64,000 bases of DNA from Perca fluviatilis. Taxonomy: Eukaryota > Chordata > Actinopteri > Perciformes > Percidae. The notes beneath the pieces were generated by a model, which worked only from the letters and a program-made list of their open reading frames with translations, made no database searches and was not told where the DNA came from. Numbering within the stretch: the stretch's first letter is position 1; each line of letters starts with the position of its first letter. Shown here piece by piece: positions 45,953 through 58,569 of this stretch. The stretch is taken from NCBI RefSeq assembly GCF_010015445.1, contig NC_053127.1, positions 30,938,215 to 31,002,214 of the forward strand, read 5' to 3'. The position numbers and the translations under genes are program-made.

Positions 45953-46345
45953 TGTTATGATACCGATACAGTATCTGAAAAGCCTCCGATACACCTAAAA
46001 TCCTGGTACCGGTCTCTGAAAGTACTCGAGTTTATGCACCGCTACCATGTTATTTAGCCCCGAAAAAAAATCTACTTTAAAGTAGTTTTGTTTGTTCTTT
46101 TTCCGTTACGACTGACTGTCAAACTGGAAAATAAAATAAAGTTCTACGGCGTTGATTGTTTGTGTTTGTTCATGTTTCACAAAGAGTTTAACCTGAGCCA
46201 GGCCGTATAACAAAAATAGAAATCATATCACATCCATACAGGGATAGTAGCATACAGCTGTGTGTGTATATATGACACACTGGTAGTGGATTGGTACACG
46301 GTATCGGCTGAGTTCAGGTATCAGAATAGGTATCTGGAAGCAAAA
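45953..46345. repeat. Degraded hAT-like repeat
   Basis: It begins tagagatgttatgataccga and ends near ggtatcggctgagttcaggt, with inverse gatacc/ggtatc words, as in a common teleost family. Borders not sharp. Confidence 0.45.
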
Positions 46346-46352
46346 AAATGGT

Positions 46353-46354
<2 letters not shown>

Positions 46355-46392
<38 letters not shown>
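46355..46392. repeat. (TG)n microsatellite
   Basis: About 19 TG units. Confidence 0.95.
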
Positions 46393-46393
<1 letters not shown>

Positions 46394-46662
46394 TTTTTCA
46401 ACCATACCTGATAAGACCAGATATTTAAATGTGTCATCGTTTAAGAGTAGCAGAAGATCTTGTGGCGTTGTCACAGTTTTGAGTCGATGAGGCTGACGGC
46501 ATTTTGCCCCGTTTGGGTGTTGTGTGCTAACTTTAGGATCTTACCTCAGAGTAAAGCCCCAAATCTGGCACTGAGTGGAAGAGGAGTGTGGTATTACGTA
46601 ACAGCTACTGCTATAAATTGTCGTTAACAATCAAACTGAACATATGCAGCAGTGTTACAGCT

Positions 46663-46986
46663 GTGGGTGCAGCGGTGGCCTAAAGGTTAGAGAAGAGAGC
46701 TGTCGGTTCAATCCCCAGACCGACAGGATAAATCCTGGGTGGGGAAAGTGAAAGAGCAGCGCTTGTCCCCTTCCTCATTACCACCACTGAGGTGCCCTTG
46801 AGAAAGGCCCTTAACCCCCCCAACCGCTCCAGTGGAGCTGCTCAGTGGCCAGCAGATCAGACTGTGGTTGTACCGGGCAGCTTCCAGGTATGGATGTGGA
46901 ACTGTGTGAATGTGAGCGTGTTCCTGCAAAAGAGAGGCTTCCTCTCAGTGAACCTTCCCTGAATGAATAAATAAAGGTTAAAAAAT
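46663..46986 (+). mobile_element. tRNA-derived SINE
   Basis: The head has an A-box-like tggcctaaagg (46676-46686) and a B box ggttcaatcccc (46705-46716), spaced as in a tRNA gene. The body carries gaggtgcccttgagaaaggc, and the tail gaatgaataaataaaggtta ends in A-rich DNA. The tail resembles the Rex1-like LINE tail at 29280. Confidence 0.8.
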
Positions 46987-47536
46987 GGTGATAATAATAA
47001 TCATGAAATCACACTCAATTAGCATTGATTCTCTTTGTGTTATATTTCATTATCGTTCATTATTGTTGAGTGTGTCACCAATCAGACCAATAAGACCAAT
47101 CGGATGCATGTTTCTCTGAATCGTTGTCGAACTATATGACTATTTCTATGAACATTAAGTCAGTTGTTTACATGGCTATAGTCATTTGTCATTGCGTTGG
47201 CACAAAAAGCATTGAGAAAGCCTCGCAGATCAAAATAGTTTGCATTTATTTGCTTTTGAATCCTATATTTCTCAAATGCAATTACATGTTCACTGTGTAA
47301 ATCCCTATACATGCAAAATGGAGCAACCAACAATCACAATAACCTGTCACATATATTAGATTTGTTGTAAAAGTTTTCAGATGAATAAACTTCCTCACAA
47401 TTTAGAGCAACCAAATACAAACCGGTGACAGGTGAGGATATCACAGCAGGTTGTTGTAAGGGGGTGGGGGCCGGGACTGCGTCATGCCAAAAGATTTTTC
47501 CCTTGTTGCATTGCAAAGGAGGATATCAGGTGTGAT

Positions 47537-48410
47537 CAGAGGTGTGTGTGTATATAAAGTACTAAACCCATACTTGAGTAAAAGTACAAGTGCTCTATCA
47601 AAAAAGTGACTTAAGTAGAAGTACTAAAGTATTCAACAAATTTTGTACTTAAGCATTGCAAGTAGTTTATTTTAAAATGTACTACTCAAGTACTAAAAGT
47701 AAAAGTACAAGTATTATGTAGTTATTAAAGAAAGCAGTCAAATTTGGAATATCCTATTATTGGAGTTCAACATTTTACTTAAGGCAGTCACAAGCTGTAC
47801 ATTGCTGGATATGAAGGAAGTTTCTGAAATAAACCCCAAAAGGTACATTAATGTCACAGCTGTTATAACTACTATTATCTGATATAATAGTGGGTTTTTA
47901 ATCTCTTATTAACAAATACTGAAATAAATGTGTGAACAGGAAAGTTAGCAAGCTAGCAAAATACAGATGAACTATAGCAGCTTCACAGCACAGGGTCAAA
48001 CGGTTAACGTTCAGGACTCACTGCAGACTCCAACAACTCAGGAATAGATTACTCTGCTGCAACAATAGCTTATAGAAAGAGTACAGACTTACATCGTCTC
48101 TGACTTCTAAACGGGCAACCATAATGAAAAGAAACCTGACGCGATCTCTGATTTCTTACGTAAATTACGTAATTAGCGTACCTAGCCTAACCTGCCCAGT
48201 CTCCGTAGCGTGAGGCATTCACAACAGTAACGAGTAACGATGCAGCACATAAAAATTCTATCAGAGTAAAAGTATTAAACTCATCGAAAATATGTACTCA
48301 AGTAAAAGTGGAAGTAGGAGAAAAAAATACTACTCCAGTAGAGTACAGATACAGCCTTTTAGTACTTAAGTACAGTAGTGAAAGTTCTACTTCGTCACTA
48401 TACAGCTCTG
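47537..48410. mobile_element. hAT-type non-autonomous element
   Basis: The ends cagaggtgt and tacagctctg are near-inverse, and the flanks are an exact 8-bp duplication, ggtgtgat (47529-47536 and 48411-48418). The interior is dominated by agtaaaagtac words. Confidence 0.88.
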
Positions 48411-48765
48411 GGTGTGATATCGATAAAATGTTGTGGCCAGACAGAGGAGAGATTGGATGACCCATGAGGTCGATATATTATATATTTACCGAATATTTTC
48501 TTCTTTTTTTCCATATCTTTAACAACATATCCTGCTCATTTTGTTGTCTTATATCTTTTTCTCTGTCCGAGCTTCCTTGTTGTATTTGTGGTTGGCTGGT
48601 GTGTAAATACAATGAGAAAATATAGTGTATACAATAGCTACTATTGAGCTGCCTAAATATACAATGTTAGCAGCTGGACAATATGACAGAGTGGGTAATT
48701 ATCACCCTTTTAGAGTACACTGTCATTAGACAAGATGTCTTTGCATTTTGACTGTCCGGGTCTAC

Positions 48766-49293
48766 CAGACATGTCCAAAGTCCGGCCCAGGTGCCAATCT
48801 CGGCCCGGGGGCCAATCCCAGTCCGCGGCCAGATTTCATACGGCCCGCAGCCTCAGTTTGTAAAAGACTAGAGCAAGAATCATATTTTGTAAGCTTAAAT
48901 GTTAAAAAAAAAAAAACCTTTTCATTACCCATAATAAGTCATGTTTAAAATGAACATGAGGTTAAGATATTTATCAACTTCAAGTTTAAGGTATTCCATA
49001 AGGAATCTGTAGTCAGTCCAGTTATCTGACTACAGATGTCAAAGTAAGGCACAAATGTTTTGTGTTTTTTAGATTTGTTCATGCCTGGATTGATTTGGTT
49101 ACATTAACATTTAAAAAAAAAAAACTGATTATTGTGACAATGAAAATAAAAATTGTTATAGGTCAGTGCATTTGTATGTAACTTTTCTTGTTAAAAAAAA
49201 AAAACACATAGTCAGAAGGGACCACTGGCCCCCGGGCATCTTCACATTATCAAATCTCAAACTTAAAAAAATAAATAAAATTGCACACCCCTG
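48766..49293. mobile_element. hAT-type element
   Basis: The ends cagacatgtccaaagtccgg and tgcacacccctg, with gtcta in both flanks, fit a common teleost hAT derivative with gcccg-rich left end. The duplication is imperfect. Confidence 0.6.
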
Positions 49294-49551
49294 GTCTAAG
49301 CCATGATAAAGGAACCTTTTGTTTTGATGGCAATGATTTATTCATTGATGGATTTATTTACATTAGCTGATTTGAGTAATCACCTTTTTCAGGTCACGTA
49401 GTGATGTGCTGAATGTACCACGTGCCTTGAGTTTTGGAAATTGAAAGTTTGTTTAAGTAAATGTGCCAAAACCATTGAGAAAAACTGTAATCCTTCCTAA
49501 CATCTCTAAGAAATTCAGGAATGAGTACTGCACTACATTGACTATGATTAG

Positions 49552-49865
49552 TAGGGCTGCGTTAAAGTTATCGATTCTCCGATTTAAAATCGATCTTTGT
49601 CGGAGTGATCTGATATGGATTTATGAAATCCTGAAATTGATCTTTTTAATACAGCCTTTATAACCCACCACAAACGTTCCGCAGGTCAATCCTTAATGTT
49701 AACCTTAACCTGGTGCATTATAAAAAGTATTTGAGGGTTGCTTCTCGCTTGAACAATTTACAGCATAAGTTCTTTGACAATCTGTTTATATATCCAAGCT
49801 AAATTGGTATTGTAACTGAAATGTCCCTAAGCTAATTAATATCGAATTGGCCATACCCAGCCCTA
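49552..49865. mobile_element. hAT-type element
   Basis: The ends tagggctgcg and cccagcccta are inverse, and the flanks atgattag and atgattat form an 8-bp duplication with one change. Confidence 0.8.
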
Positions 49866-50857
49866 ATGATTATGTCACGTTAGCAGGATTATTATACCAT
49901 TTATATATGATTAATTACACTAATAAGAAGCGATTACATATACAGTTGTAAGTATGCAGGAAAAAACCCAAGCACAGCAAAGGAAGAGTACCATCGTACG
50001 GGACCCAATGAATCTTACAAAGAGGGAAAGTTGTTTGCAGTTTTGTCTCGTTCCCCAGAGAGACCGTTTCAGATCCTTGTCAACACTAATAACCTCAGCA
50101 GTCGCTCCCACAGCGGCACGCCGAGTTTCCTCTGGCGGCAGGGACTAAACGAGTGCTCCGGATACACACAGACCTAACAACAAAATGTACAGCAGTTGTG
50201 GAAGATCTTACCAGTGTGAAGCAGAACAGATTCATGTTTGCAGGTCCGTGCCAAAGAAGAGGCAGCGCACTGTGGCCTCTGAGAAGCGTAAACACACTTT
50301 CTCTCACACACACACACACACACACACCACCCTCCCGCTCAAACACCCACACACACACATACACATACACATACACGCTGAACCCTAACACACCCCTGTG
50401 ATGCAAAAGCTCACGCAGCCCCCGTGCTGTCCGCAGCCCAATGGCCTAATCCTAGTTTCAAATCCCTGACCTAATCCAATAGATGCGGTGAGCCAGCGCT
50501 GTCCAACAGGGGCCTCAGGAGGAGCCAGGCCACCCGTGACAACAAGACAATAAACACAGGCTGGCTTTGTTTGGCATGTGTCTGAAATGATTATGAATCA
50601 TGATAATGACCTGATGGAGATTAAGTAATCCCTAAGTGAGGTTAGAAAAAAAAGCATACAAATATCCTTTTTAAGGTTTTGGTCACATGTTATGGAATGT
50701 GTTTGGTACGTGTCTGACGGGACATGATGAAGCCAAGGTTTGCATAATACAGTTTGTACTACAGGAATACTTTTAATCCTACGTTTTTCCATTGACTCTA
50801 AATGTATGTGATGGTTTGACAGTTAGAATAAATGCATTGCATTATGATGAATGAACT

Positions 50858-50858
<1 letters not shown>

Positions 50859-50906
<48 letters not shown>
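50859..50906. repeat. (TAGA)n microsatellite
   Basis: About 12 tetranucleotide units. Confidence 0.95.
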
Positions 50907-51029
50907 GAATTTAAAGTTGACGAGGCGATTTTTCTCACGATTTCTTTAGCAGAATGAGCTGCAGACAAATGCCTGAAAAATATTGCTTTATATAAACTGT
51001 GCAAATAAACATTGTATTTTATTTTAAAT

Positions 51030-51033
51030 AACA

Positions 51034-51072
<39 letters not shown>
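51030..51072. repeat. (TAA)n microsatellite
   Basis: About 13 units. Confidence 0.9.
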
Positions 51073-51337
51073 TTGGATTTTTAAAACCAATCCCACTTCA
51101 AAATAAAGTGAATAGAAAAAAGTATCTTCCTATAAATAAGCTACAGTAAGAACACATAGTGACATCTGAAGTCAAACCAGTGGAATCAAAAGTAGATTAG
51201 ACTGTTTAAAAAAATTGCATTGTGATTCATTTTTTTTATCTAAACCGGTTGTAATATTTACACATTCATATAATTTTTTTTTTTAACAGACTCACGATGC
51301 ATCGTTACATTCCTATTAGACAGACAGATAATATTTT

Positions 51338-51796
51338 GTCTCGCTTTGCCAGACCTTCCTCCACAGCGCTGCGGATGTTAGTCCACACAGCATTCTGGGA
51401 TGGGAGAAAAACCTGCTCTGGTTTATTGGCATTTCTTTAAACCAATCACAATCGTCATTGGGCGGTGCTAAGCAACGCACAGAGCCACGGTGGCGCTGCA
51501 AAATAGCCTCGGGAAGGAACTTGTTTTGGTGGAACGTGTGTACGTTCAAAAGTAGTTTTAGTCGTGCAACAGAAAACTCCGATTGGACAGATAGTCTAGC
51601 TAGCTGTCTGGATTTACCCTGCAGAGATCTGAGGAGCAGTTAACCATAGTCCTCACAAATCCACCGGAGGTTAGAACGCCAACACAAAGGAAGACGAAGG
51701 TAACGAACATCCGGCCGAAAAGGAGAGACATCGGGGGAATTTCCAGCGGCATCGGAGCAATCCTGGAAGTGGAATTTCATGGATATAGACTAGATA
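51338..51796 (+). mobile_element. FB1 repeat, copy 6, near full length
   Basis: It starts gtctcgctttgccagacctt with the palindrome half-degraded, runs through all family blocks and ends aatttcatggatatagacta. Confidence 0.88.
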
Positions 51797-52532
51797 ATAT
51801 CTATCTCGCAGTATTCGGAACATGAAGCTGTTCTTTTACTAGAGGTACTTCAGGAAATGTCTGTGTTTCACTCAAATCCCATAAAACACCGAATGCAAAC
51901 CTCTTATTACAGTCCCTGCTTCTCCGTGAACAGGCTTCTAAAAATAACATTATTACAGTTATTATTGATGTCAGGGTCAATGTCAATCTCTTCTTGAAAG
52001 CCCGTTTTCCCCACCTCCCCCCCTCCCCCCCGGTCCTGTCTACACCTTCTCCTGCCCCGCTGTCTTTTTGTCTCCCATCCAGAGATAAAGACGACCTTTC
52101 ATGTTGTTGTGATCAGAGCTCGGCTACAGAATTAGGTCAGAGAAGGAGAACAATATGTCTCTGGTAATAAGAACCAAAGATGTTATTGAGATATTTTACT
52201 CAAGAGTCTTACTGTTAATTATCCAACAGTGCTACTTACATTTCAAACTGTGTTTACTGCAGCGAGGGGCTTTATTTAGTTTTACATATACCAATGCCAG
52301 TTAAAACTTATATTTCTATTGGCTATTGGTGATTTAAAGGGGTACTCCATCTATATAGCATTGCACTTTCATAAAGTTTAGAGACTCACAAGGGGTACAT
52401 TTATTAAAAAAAAAAAAAAAAAAAGTCAAAACCGAAGCAGCAGAGGATGAGATACCTGGACTGTTACTCACTAATGTGTCAAAATTAAGAAATGCCAGAT
52501 ACTACACTTGCCATAATGCAAACTAAAAGCAT

Positions 52533-52533
52533 C

Positions 52534-52569
<36 letters not shown>
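52533..52569. repeat. (GAT)n microsatellite
   Basis: About 12 units, directly followed by an FB1 end fragment. Confidence 0.95.
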
Positions 52570-52584
52570 CAGAAAACATTCACT

Positions 52585-52624
52585 CCCGGAATCCCGGAAG
52601 TGGAACGTCAAGGATATAGACTAG
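52585..52624 (+). mobile_element. FB1 terminal fragment, copy 7
   Basis: Only the last 40 bp of the family remain: aatcccggaagtggaacgtc then aaggatatagacta. Confidence 0.7.
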
Positions 52625-52738
52625 TGATGAAGTGCCTTGCTCAAGAGCACCTGAGCGGTGGCAGTGGTTGTTTCTTCACATTACCTTTCATCGCAGGTCC
52701 ATTGTAGCTCATCTGCCTTTAGTCCCAATCCTCTAAGT

Positions 52739-53215
52739 CGGGGGTCTTCAACCATTTTATAGTGCAATGACCCCCTTAGCTGAAAGAGACACAGATCAGG
52801 GACCCCCTACCACAGATTTGTATAAACATTTAGTTGCATATTAACATGGGCCAAGGATGAAAATGGGTGGGTGGATGGATGGCTATTTATATATTATCTA
52901 TACATCCTGTTTTAATGTTAAACATACATGTGGAAGGCACAGTGAACCTGTATGTGTGGCTGGCTACCATAAGGGCATATACCTTATTTAGTAAGCGCAT
53001 CATCAATGTTGTGTAAATGAAATGTTTTTGTTTCACAAATAGGCCGATTCATCTTTGCTAATAATGTTGGATTCATATTAATATATGTTTTCAGACCTAT
53101 TTAAATTTTTGGAGAAAAAAAACAACTTTCAAATATCAAACCATAAGTTTGTGGCCCCCCTGCATTAACTCTGAGGACCCCCAAAGGATCACGCACCCCC
53201 TGTTAAAGATCTCTG
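52739..53215. mobile_element. hAT-type non-autonomous element
   Basis: The exact 8-bp duplication ctctaagt flanks it (52731-52738 and 53216-53223). The ends are cgggggtcttcaacc and gttaaagatctctg. The interior carries gaccccct words at both sides. Confidence 0.85.
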
Positions 53216-53689
53216 CTCTAAGTAGTTTATTAGTGCTCCAGCATATTACAACGCTTATGTATTGCTGCATATTTTCACTTTTGGGCAGAAAGCTTGTATC
53301 TCCATATTTTTAAAAAGAAATTTCTTCATCAATGCTATCGGTTGCCCTTTACGTCTGTCTGTGGGTTTTACAAATATTTAAACAGTGACGAGGTGGCGCA
53401 CTTCGCCTGAGGTTAATAGCTCAATAAAATATTCTTTTCATTCCCGAAAAACGACTGTTTTTTGAACAAACGAGGTTTCCACCCGACAGTGACGATAATG
53501 AGTATGTTACGGCTGCTGCTGCAGAACATCTGTCCCAGTCAGAGGTACTGTGTGACAACACAGCTGGTGTGGACATCCTGGTCTGTTGTGGCACATGCTG
53601 AGTTGTAAAATCCATGGTACCACTGCTAACACCGCCAGAATAAAGAAGATTAATGTTAGTGGACTTGAAACTCCTAATTGAGATCAATT

Positions 53690-53935
53690 TAAATGTTATT
53701 TATAGTGTCAAATCACAACAGGAGCTATCCCAGGACCCTTTACGGACAGACTAGGTCTAGACCACACACTATAATTTACAAAGACCCAACAATTTCCCAC
53801 GAGCAAGCATTTGGTGCGACAGTGGCGAGGAAAAACCTTCCTTTTAGGCAGAAACCTGGGCCAGACCCTGACCCTTGGTGGGAGGCTATCTGCCGCTGCC
53901 GGTTGGGACACCGTGACGCTGATGCAATCACTGGG
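53690..53935. repeat. Dispersed teleost repeat
   Basis: The blocks gtcaaatcacaacaggagct, ttacaaagacccaacaattt and gacagtggcgaggaaaaacc recur widely in fish as I recall them. No coding signal is needed to explain it. Confidence 0.5.
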
Positions 53936-54289
53936 TACCTCTGCTCAAACGGTGAGTTAGAATGGAAGTGAACAGGAAACACTGTCCTTGTGTTTGTGTA
54001 CAAGTCAACAATAGTTTGTAGAAAATGACAAAAAGAGGGCCCATCACCCCCAAAATCTGTTGAGATGTTGCACCACCACACAGCAAATGTTCTCATTAAT
54101 CTCATGTAAAATGTTTTTTTTATTTATATTGCTCTTGTTTCTTGTGTTTGGTAGAGGTTCATGATCCACTCAGTTAAGTTTTTGTTATTGCCCAAAGAAA
54201 GGATTACAAAAGATTATTTTTTTTCATTGCTTTGTCATAGCTGCATGGGAGCATCAAAGGATCCCTGCAATGGCAACACTCCTCCACTA

Positions 54290-54990
54290 GAAATGGTAAA
54301 CCAGTTTCATCCAAGGGGGGGTAAGCGAGCATCCCAAAAGCGTACCTCCTATGGGGAGGTTCATAGGCTAACAAGCCATCACCTCCCGTTAGCATCCCAT
54401 TGACTCCCATTCATGTTTGAGCCACTTTGACTGTGAATAACTTTACATCTGAAGCGTTTAAAGACTCTATTTGTCCGTTGTTTATTTCTAAAGAAACAGG
54501 ACAATGTATAAAAGGCTCCATTACCTTGTACCTCACGTTATGGCTCCGTAGCAGACGTTTTTGTAAAAATAGGCTAACGATTGGGTCATAACCACGCGAC
54601 TTACTGTCCAAGATAAATTACCGTATAGTCAGGAGAAGCTCGCAGGTGATCCGGGGGGGAGGGGGGCGACGTGGAGGCATACAGTCAAAATGACAAAATA
54701 ATGAATCAGAATACTTACTAAAAGTTGCTCCTGCTCCTCCTCTCATGGACAGCTCCTACTCATGCTCTCTGTCTCTGCAAAATTGGGAATGATTGAGATT
54801 TCTCTTGGCACAGCTACCAGAAGACTTCACACTTTCAGACAGGTTGCTCACGTCACATCTACGTCATCTCTCTCAGTTGGAGGCTGCTCAGTAACGCTCA
54901 GCCAGCACCGGAACAGTGACTTCTAATATCCTTCACTGGTCTCCGTGGAAGTCTACGGCATCGCGTTGTCCATTCCTTTAACTGTCTATG
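54290..54990. repeat. Probable dispersed repeat
   Basis: Words such as gttagcatcccattgactcc and cattcctttaactgtctatgg are ones I associate with a common fish repeat. Borders not established. Confidence 0.35.
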
Positions 54991-56261
54991 GTTTCATCAT
55001 CTAGAACTCTTTTTGTTCTTTTGGCCATATCCTGTGTGAGCAGTGTGCCAGTGTACTGCCCTCTACTGGGACTGGACAGAAGCACAACATTTCACAGACT
55101 CAGCAGGCCTTACTTTAATCCTCAAATGTTCCAACCTAATAATCAGCAATGACAAAAATAGCCTCTGTTGTCTTTTGTGTCCAGATGAGACTGAAGCACA
55201 GGTAGGAAACAAGCCTCACCATGTAACATCACAATATCTCATGCGCTGTTATCAATGGTTTTAACTTTACGTGTTACATTTGAGCTATTTACTGTGATGC
55301 TCTTCTTCAGGAATTATGCAGAGTGAGTAAGGAGCCTTTTATACACAGAGAACAATCACTACTGTAGGCAACTCTCAGGCCATAGATGTACTGCAGTCTG
55401 ATTAAACTAGCACTAACTCATCCCTTTGGTTCACACACGTCCACTCACTACCAGAGCCTTACTGCTTTGATCTTAATCATTGCATTCAACATTGTATCCT
55501 TTCCTTAATACACATATCAATACACAACACCGACTGTTGTGTATTGCTCCTGCAGATGGCAGTGTCACACCTGGTGATTTCCAAGTGGCTCCATGAGCTC
55601 ATCTCATGTGTCATCAGAGCTGAGTTCTACACTGTTAATATCAATGCTTATTATCAGCAATGTCAACACAAATGTAAGGAAACGAAAAAAGTGTAGCTTT
55701 TTCTTTCATAATGTTAAATATTATACTACGTGTTTTTTTTGTTTTCTTTTTTTCATTTTTAATGACTGAATATCCTTTCAGTCTTGTGATATTACAGTGT
55801 TATGCAAGAGTACTTTTTGAGAACGGCTGCCATGGGATCTTATATTACTTGGATACATTTTATACAACGCAGCAACAGTTATTCTTGAAAAAGTTTAATT
55901 AAACGCCATGATTCTTCTTCCGACAGTGTGAATATAATATGATTCATCAGTTCCCATTACATGCCTTCCACTGTGCGTAATTAGAATATTAAATCACACA
56001 GTTACACCTTCAGCCTGAACCTGCTGCTGCTGCTGCTACTGCTGCTCCAGGTACAGTCTGACCTCTAGTCTCAGAGTACAACTCCCATTTACTCAGAGAT
56101 CTTCATCCAAACGGGAGGGATGGAGACCACACCTTTGACCCCTTTGCTCCCAACCTCCCGTTTACCCAGCATTCCTGCACTGACCCCCTGACCCCCAGGA
56201 CGCACAGAGTCTCAGCCCAGAGGCTACGACCCTGCTGTCCTTTACTGCGACCTTTTTCAAC

Positions 56262-56262
<1 letters not shown>

Positions 56263-56299
<37 letters not shown>
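56263..56299. repeat. (CA)n microsatellite
   Basis: About 18 units. Confidence 0.95.
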
Positions 56300-56301
<2 letters not shown>

Positions 56302-58033
56302 CAAGTCAAAAAGTGAAACGGTTTGTCCCCTTGGAACAATTGACCTCTCTTCCCCTTGTCCGGCAAAGGTATGTGAGTACGTTGAACCCGCTCAACCTTT
56401 CATTAGCTCTTGCTTTTATTACAGCGCTTCCTCCCTGCTGCCTCGTCAGCACGTCACAGCGCGGGGGATGGTGGAAGGAGGAGGGAAAGGTGTGGGTGGG
56501 GGGGAGATGGAGAAGCAAAATGAGAAAAAGGAGGAGGAGCAGGAAAAAGAAAGCCGAAAGAGAGGCGTAGAGAGAGAGAGAGAGAGAGAAAGAGATATGG
56601 CTGTAAAAAGGAGGGCGGCAGATAGAGCCGAGGAAAAGATAGATTGGCAGCATCTGCTGCTGCGTTGACTGAAATGTCACCTTTAAATGGCTCGTCTGTC
56701 CTTGTAGCCGGACCCCGCTATCTGATCTCCATTCTCCTTGGGAGTTGTAGTTCTGATGACTTATGTAGGACACGAAACACATCTCTTATGGAAAAAAAAA
56801 AAACAACTATAGTACAGTTCGAGATAAGCTTTCAGCAAAAAGGGAAAGACAATTTCTCCTGCCTCCTGTGGTTCTGAGTTCTACTGAAATTGACCATTTG
56901 AATGTTAAGTCAAAGGTCATTGCGCCATGTCTGAATAAGATAATTGGATTTTGAGGCTTGCTGATACTGAGAGCTTACCAGGTGATGCAGCTACTCACCC
57001 CAACAACAGTAACTCATACACCCCCCCCACCACCCACCCTGTTTTGCTCTCATAGGAGATGAAATCTATTTTCTTGAACACTGCCGATACAGTAGGACAC
57101 CTCCGCTCATCCTGGACACATTCAGCTTAGATATGGCTAAATAGCTCAGTCGGACATATAGCATTTTAAATGTAGCATTGGGGATTTAGCTTTAATGCTC
57201 CCAATTCTAAAATAAAATAGAATATCCCTATAAAAAAAACAAATAGAAGAACATATATTGTGTATTTCATATAGATCTCATGCAGCTAAATCTGCCCCAA
57301 GGCAAGAACAGCACATCCACATCTGGAAGGTGGCAGATCTTGTTTACGGTCACTTGACATGAGATGCAGTTGACATGTGTAAGAGATATGTCTGTCTGTG
57401 TGTAGCGTGGGATAGGTGTGTGGGGGGGGGGGGTGTTCCACTGCATTTTGGGGGCGAAGTCAGATCATGCTGACAATGTCTCCATGTGGTGGCTCGCCAC
57501 AGGGCACAGCGGTGCCACACTCAAGGTCATTCCTATCTTTAATGTCACTCTGGGTAAGCCCATCACCTCTCATCTGCTGGCTCGTGTCCCCGGGGCCACA
57601 GTCACCCTTCAACCTAACAGTAATGTAGCAAAGAGGAGAGGGCAAGCCAGACCTCGTCTCCGCCTCTCCAAGGCCGCTGTTTACTCTTCTTTTACATAAT
57701 CTACTGTGTCACCGTAGGTCGTTAAAGTCAAAAGACACACTGAGAAAAATATAATGAGGCTCAGCGGACTATCATTGTGTGAGTTTATACGTGCTCAGAT
57801 GTTTGTGTGCTCGCTGGTCACACCGGTGGCCCTTAAGTGACCTTTGGTCTGGCGTGACCCAGGGGCCATGATGTGCCCTTTCATTCCCACTGGTGTGCTG
57901 ACAGCGAGGCTAATTACCCACACTCCACTGTGTGTGTCTGTGGGAGTCATAAAAGGAGTTACGACTGTCAGATGACAAAACACTGTAAGGCTGGTGTTTA
58001 TTTAGTGGTGCGCTTGTGCTGATGAATAAAGTG

Positions 58034-58569
58034 CAACGCTGGAAGAAGTATTCAGATCCCTTATTTAAGTAAAAGTACTAATAACACACTGTAAAAAAAT
58101 AAAAAATAAAAATCCATTACAAGTCAAAGTCCTGCATTGAAAATGTTACTTAAGTAAAAGTATGTAAGTATAATCAGGGAAATGTACTTCAAGTATTAAA
58201 AAAAGTACTCGATGCAGACACATTTTGGAAACTGGAAACGATCCAAACACTTCTGTCAATCAACTTTGTGTTATCATTTCAGCTGTACTTGTAGGCTGTT
58301 ATATTGCCGGGGGGGGTTTAATTTATAATAAAATATCAGATTTTAAAAACTACATGCATTTTGTGTGCAAAAATCTTAATGTGTAAAGTAACTAGTAACT
58401 AAAGCTGTAACAGATGAATTTAGTGGAGTAAAAAGTCCAATATTTCTCTCTGAAATGTAGCAGAGTAGAAGTAGAAAGTGGCATGAAAAGAAAAGACTCA
58501 CGTAAAGTACAAGTAGCTCGACATTTGTACAGTACTTGAGTAAATGTACTTAGTTACATTCCACCAGTG
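58034..58569. mobile_element. hAT-type element, second copy of family at 37.2 kb
   Basis: The ends caacgctggaagaagtattc and ttagttacattccaccagtg are near-inverse. The interior matches 37234-37880 in block order. Confidence 0.75.

Noticed and set aside
56306..56782. 158-codon minus-strand frame, one of the longest in the window
   Set aside because: Pyrimidine-rich low-complexity sequence (runs of Ser and Leu), no splice context and no recognisable domain.
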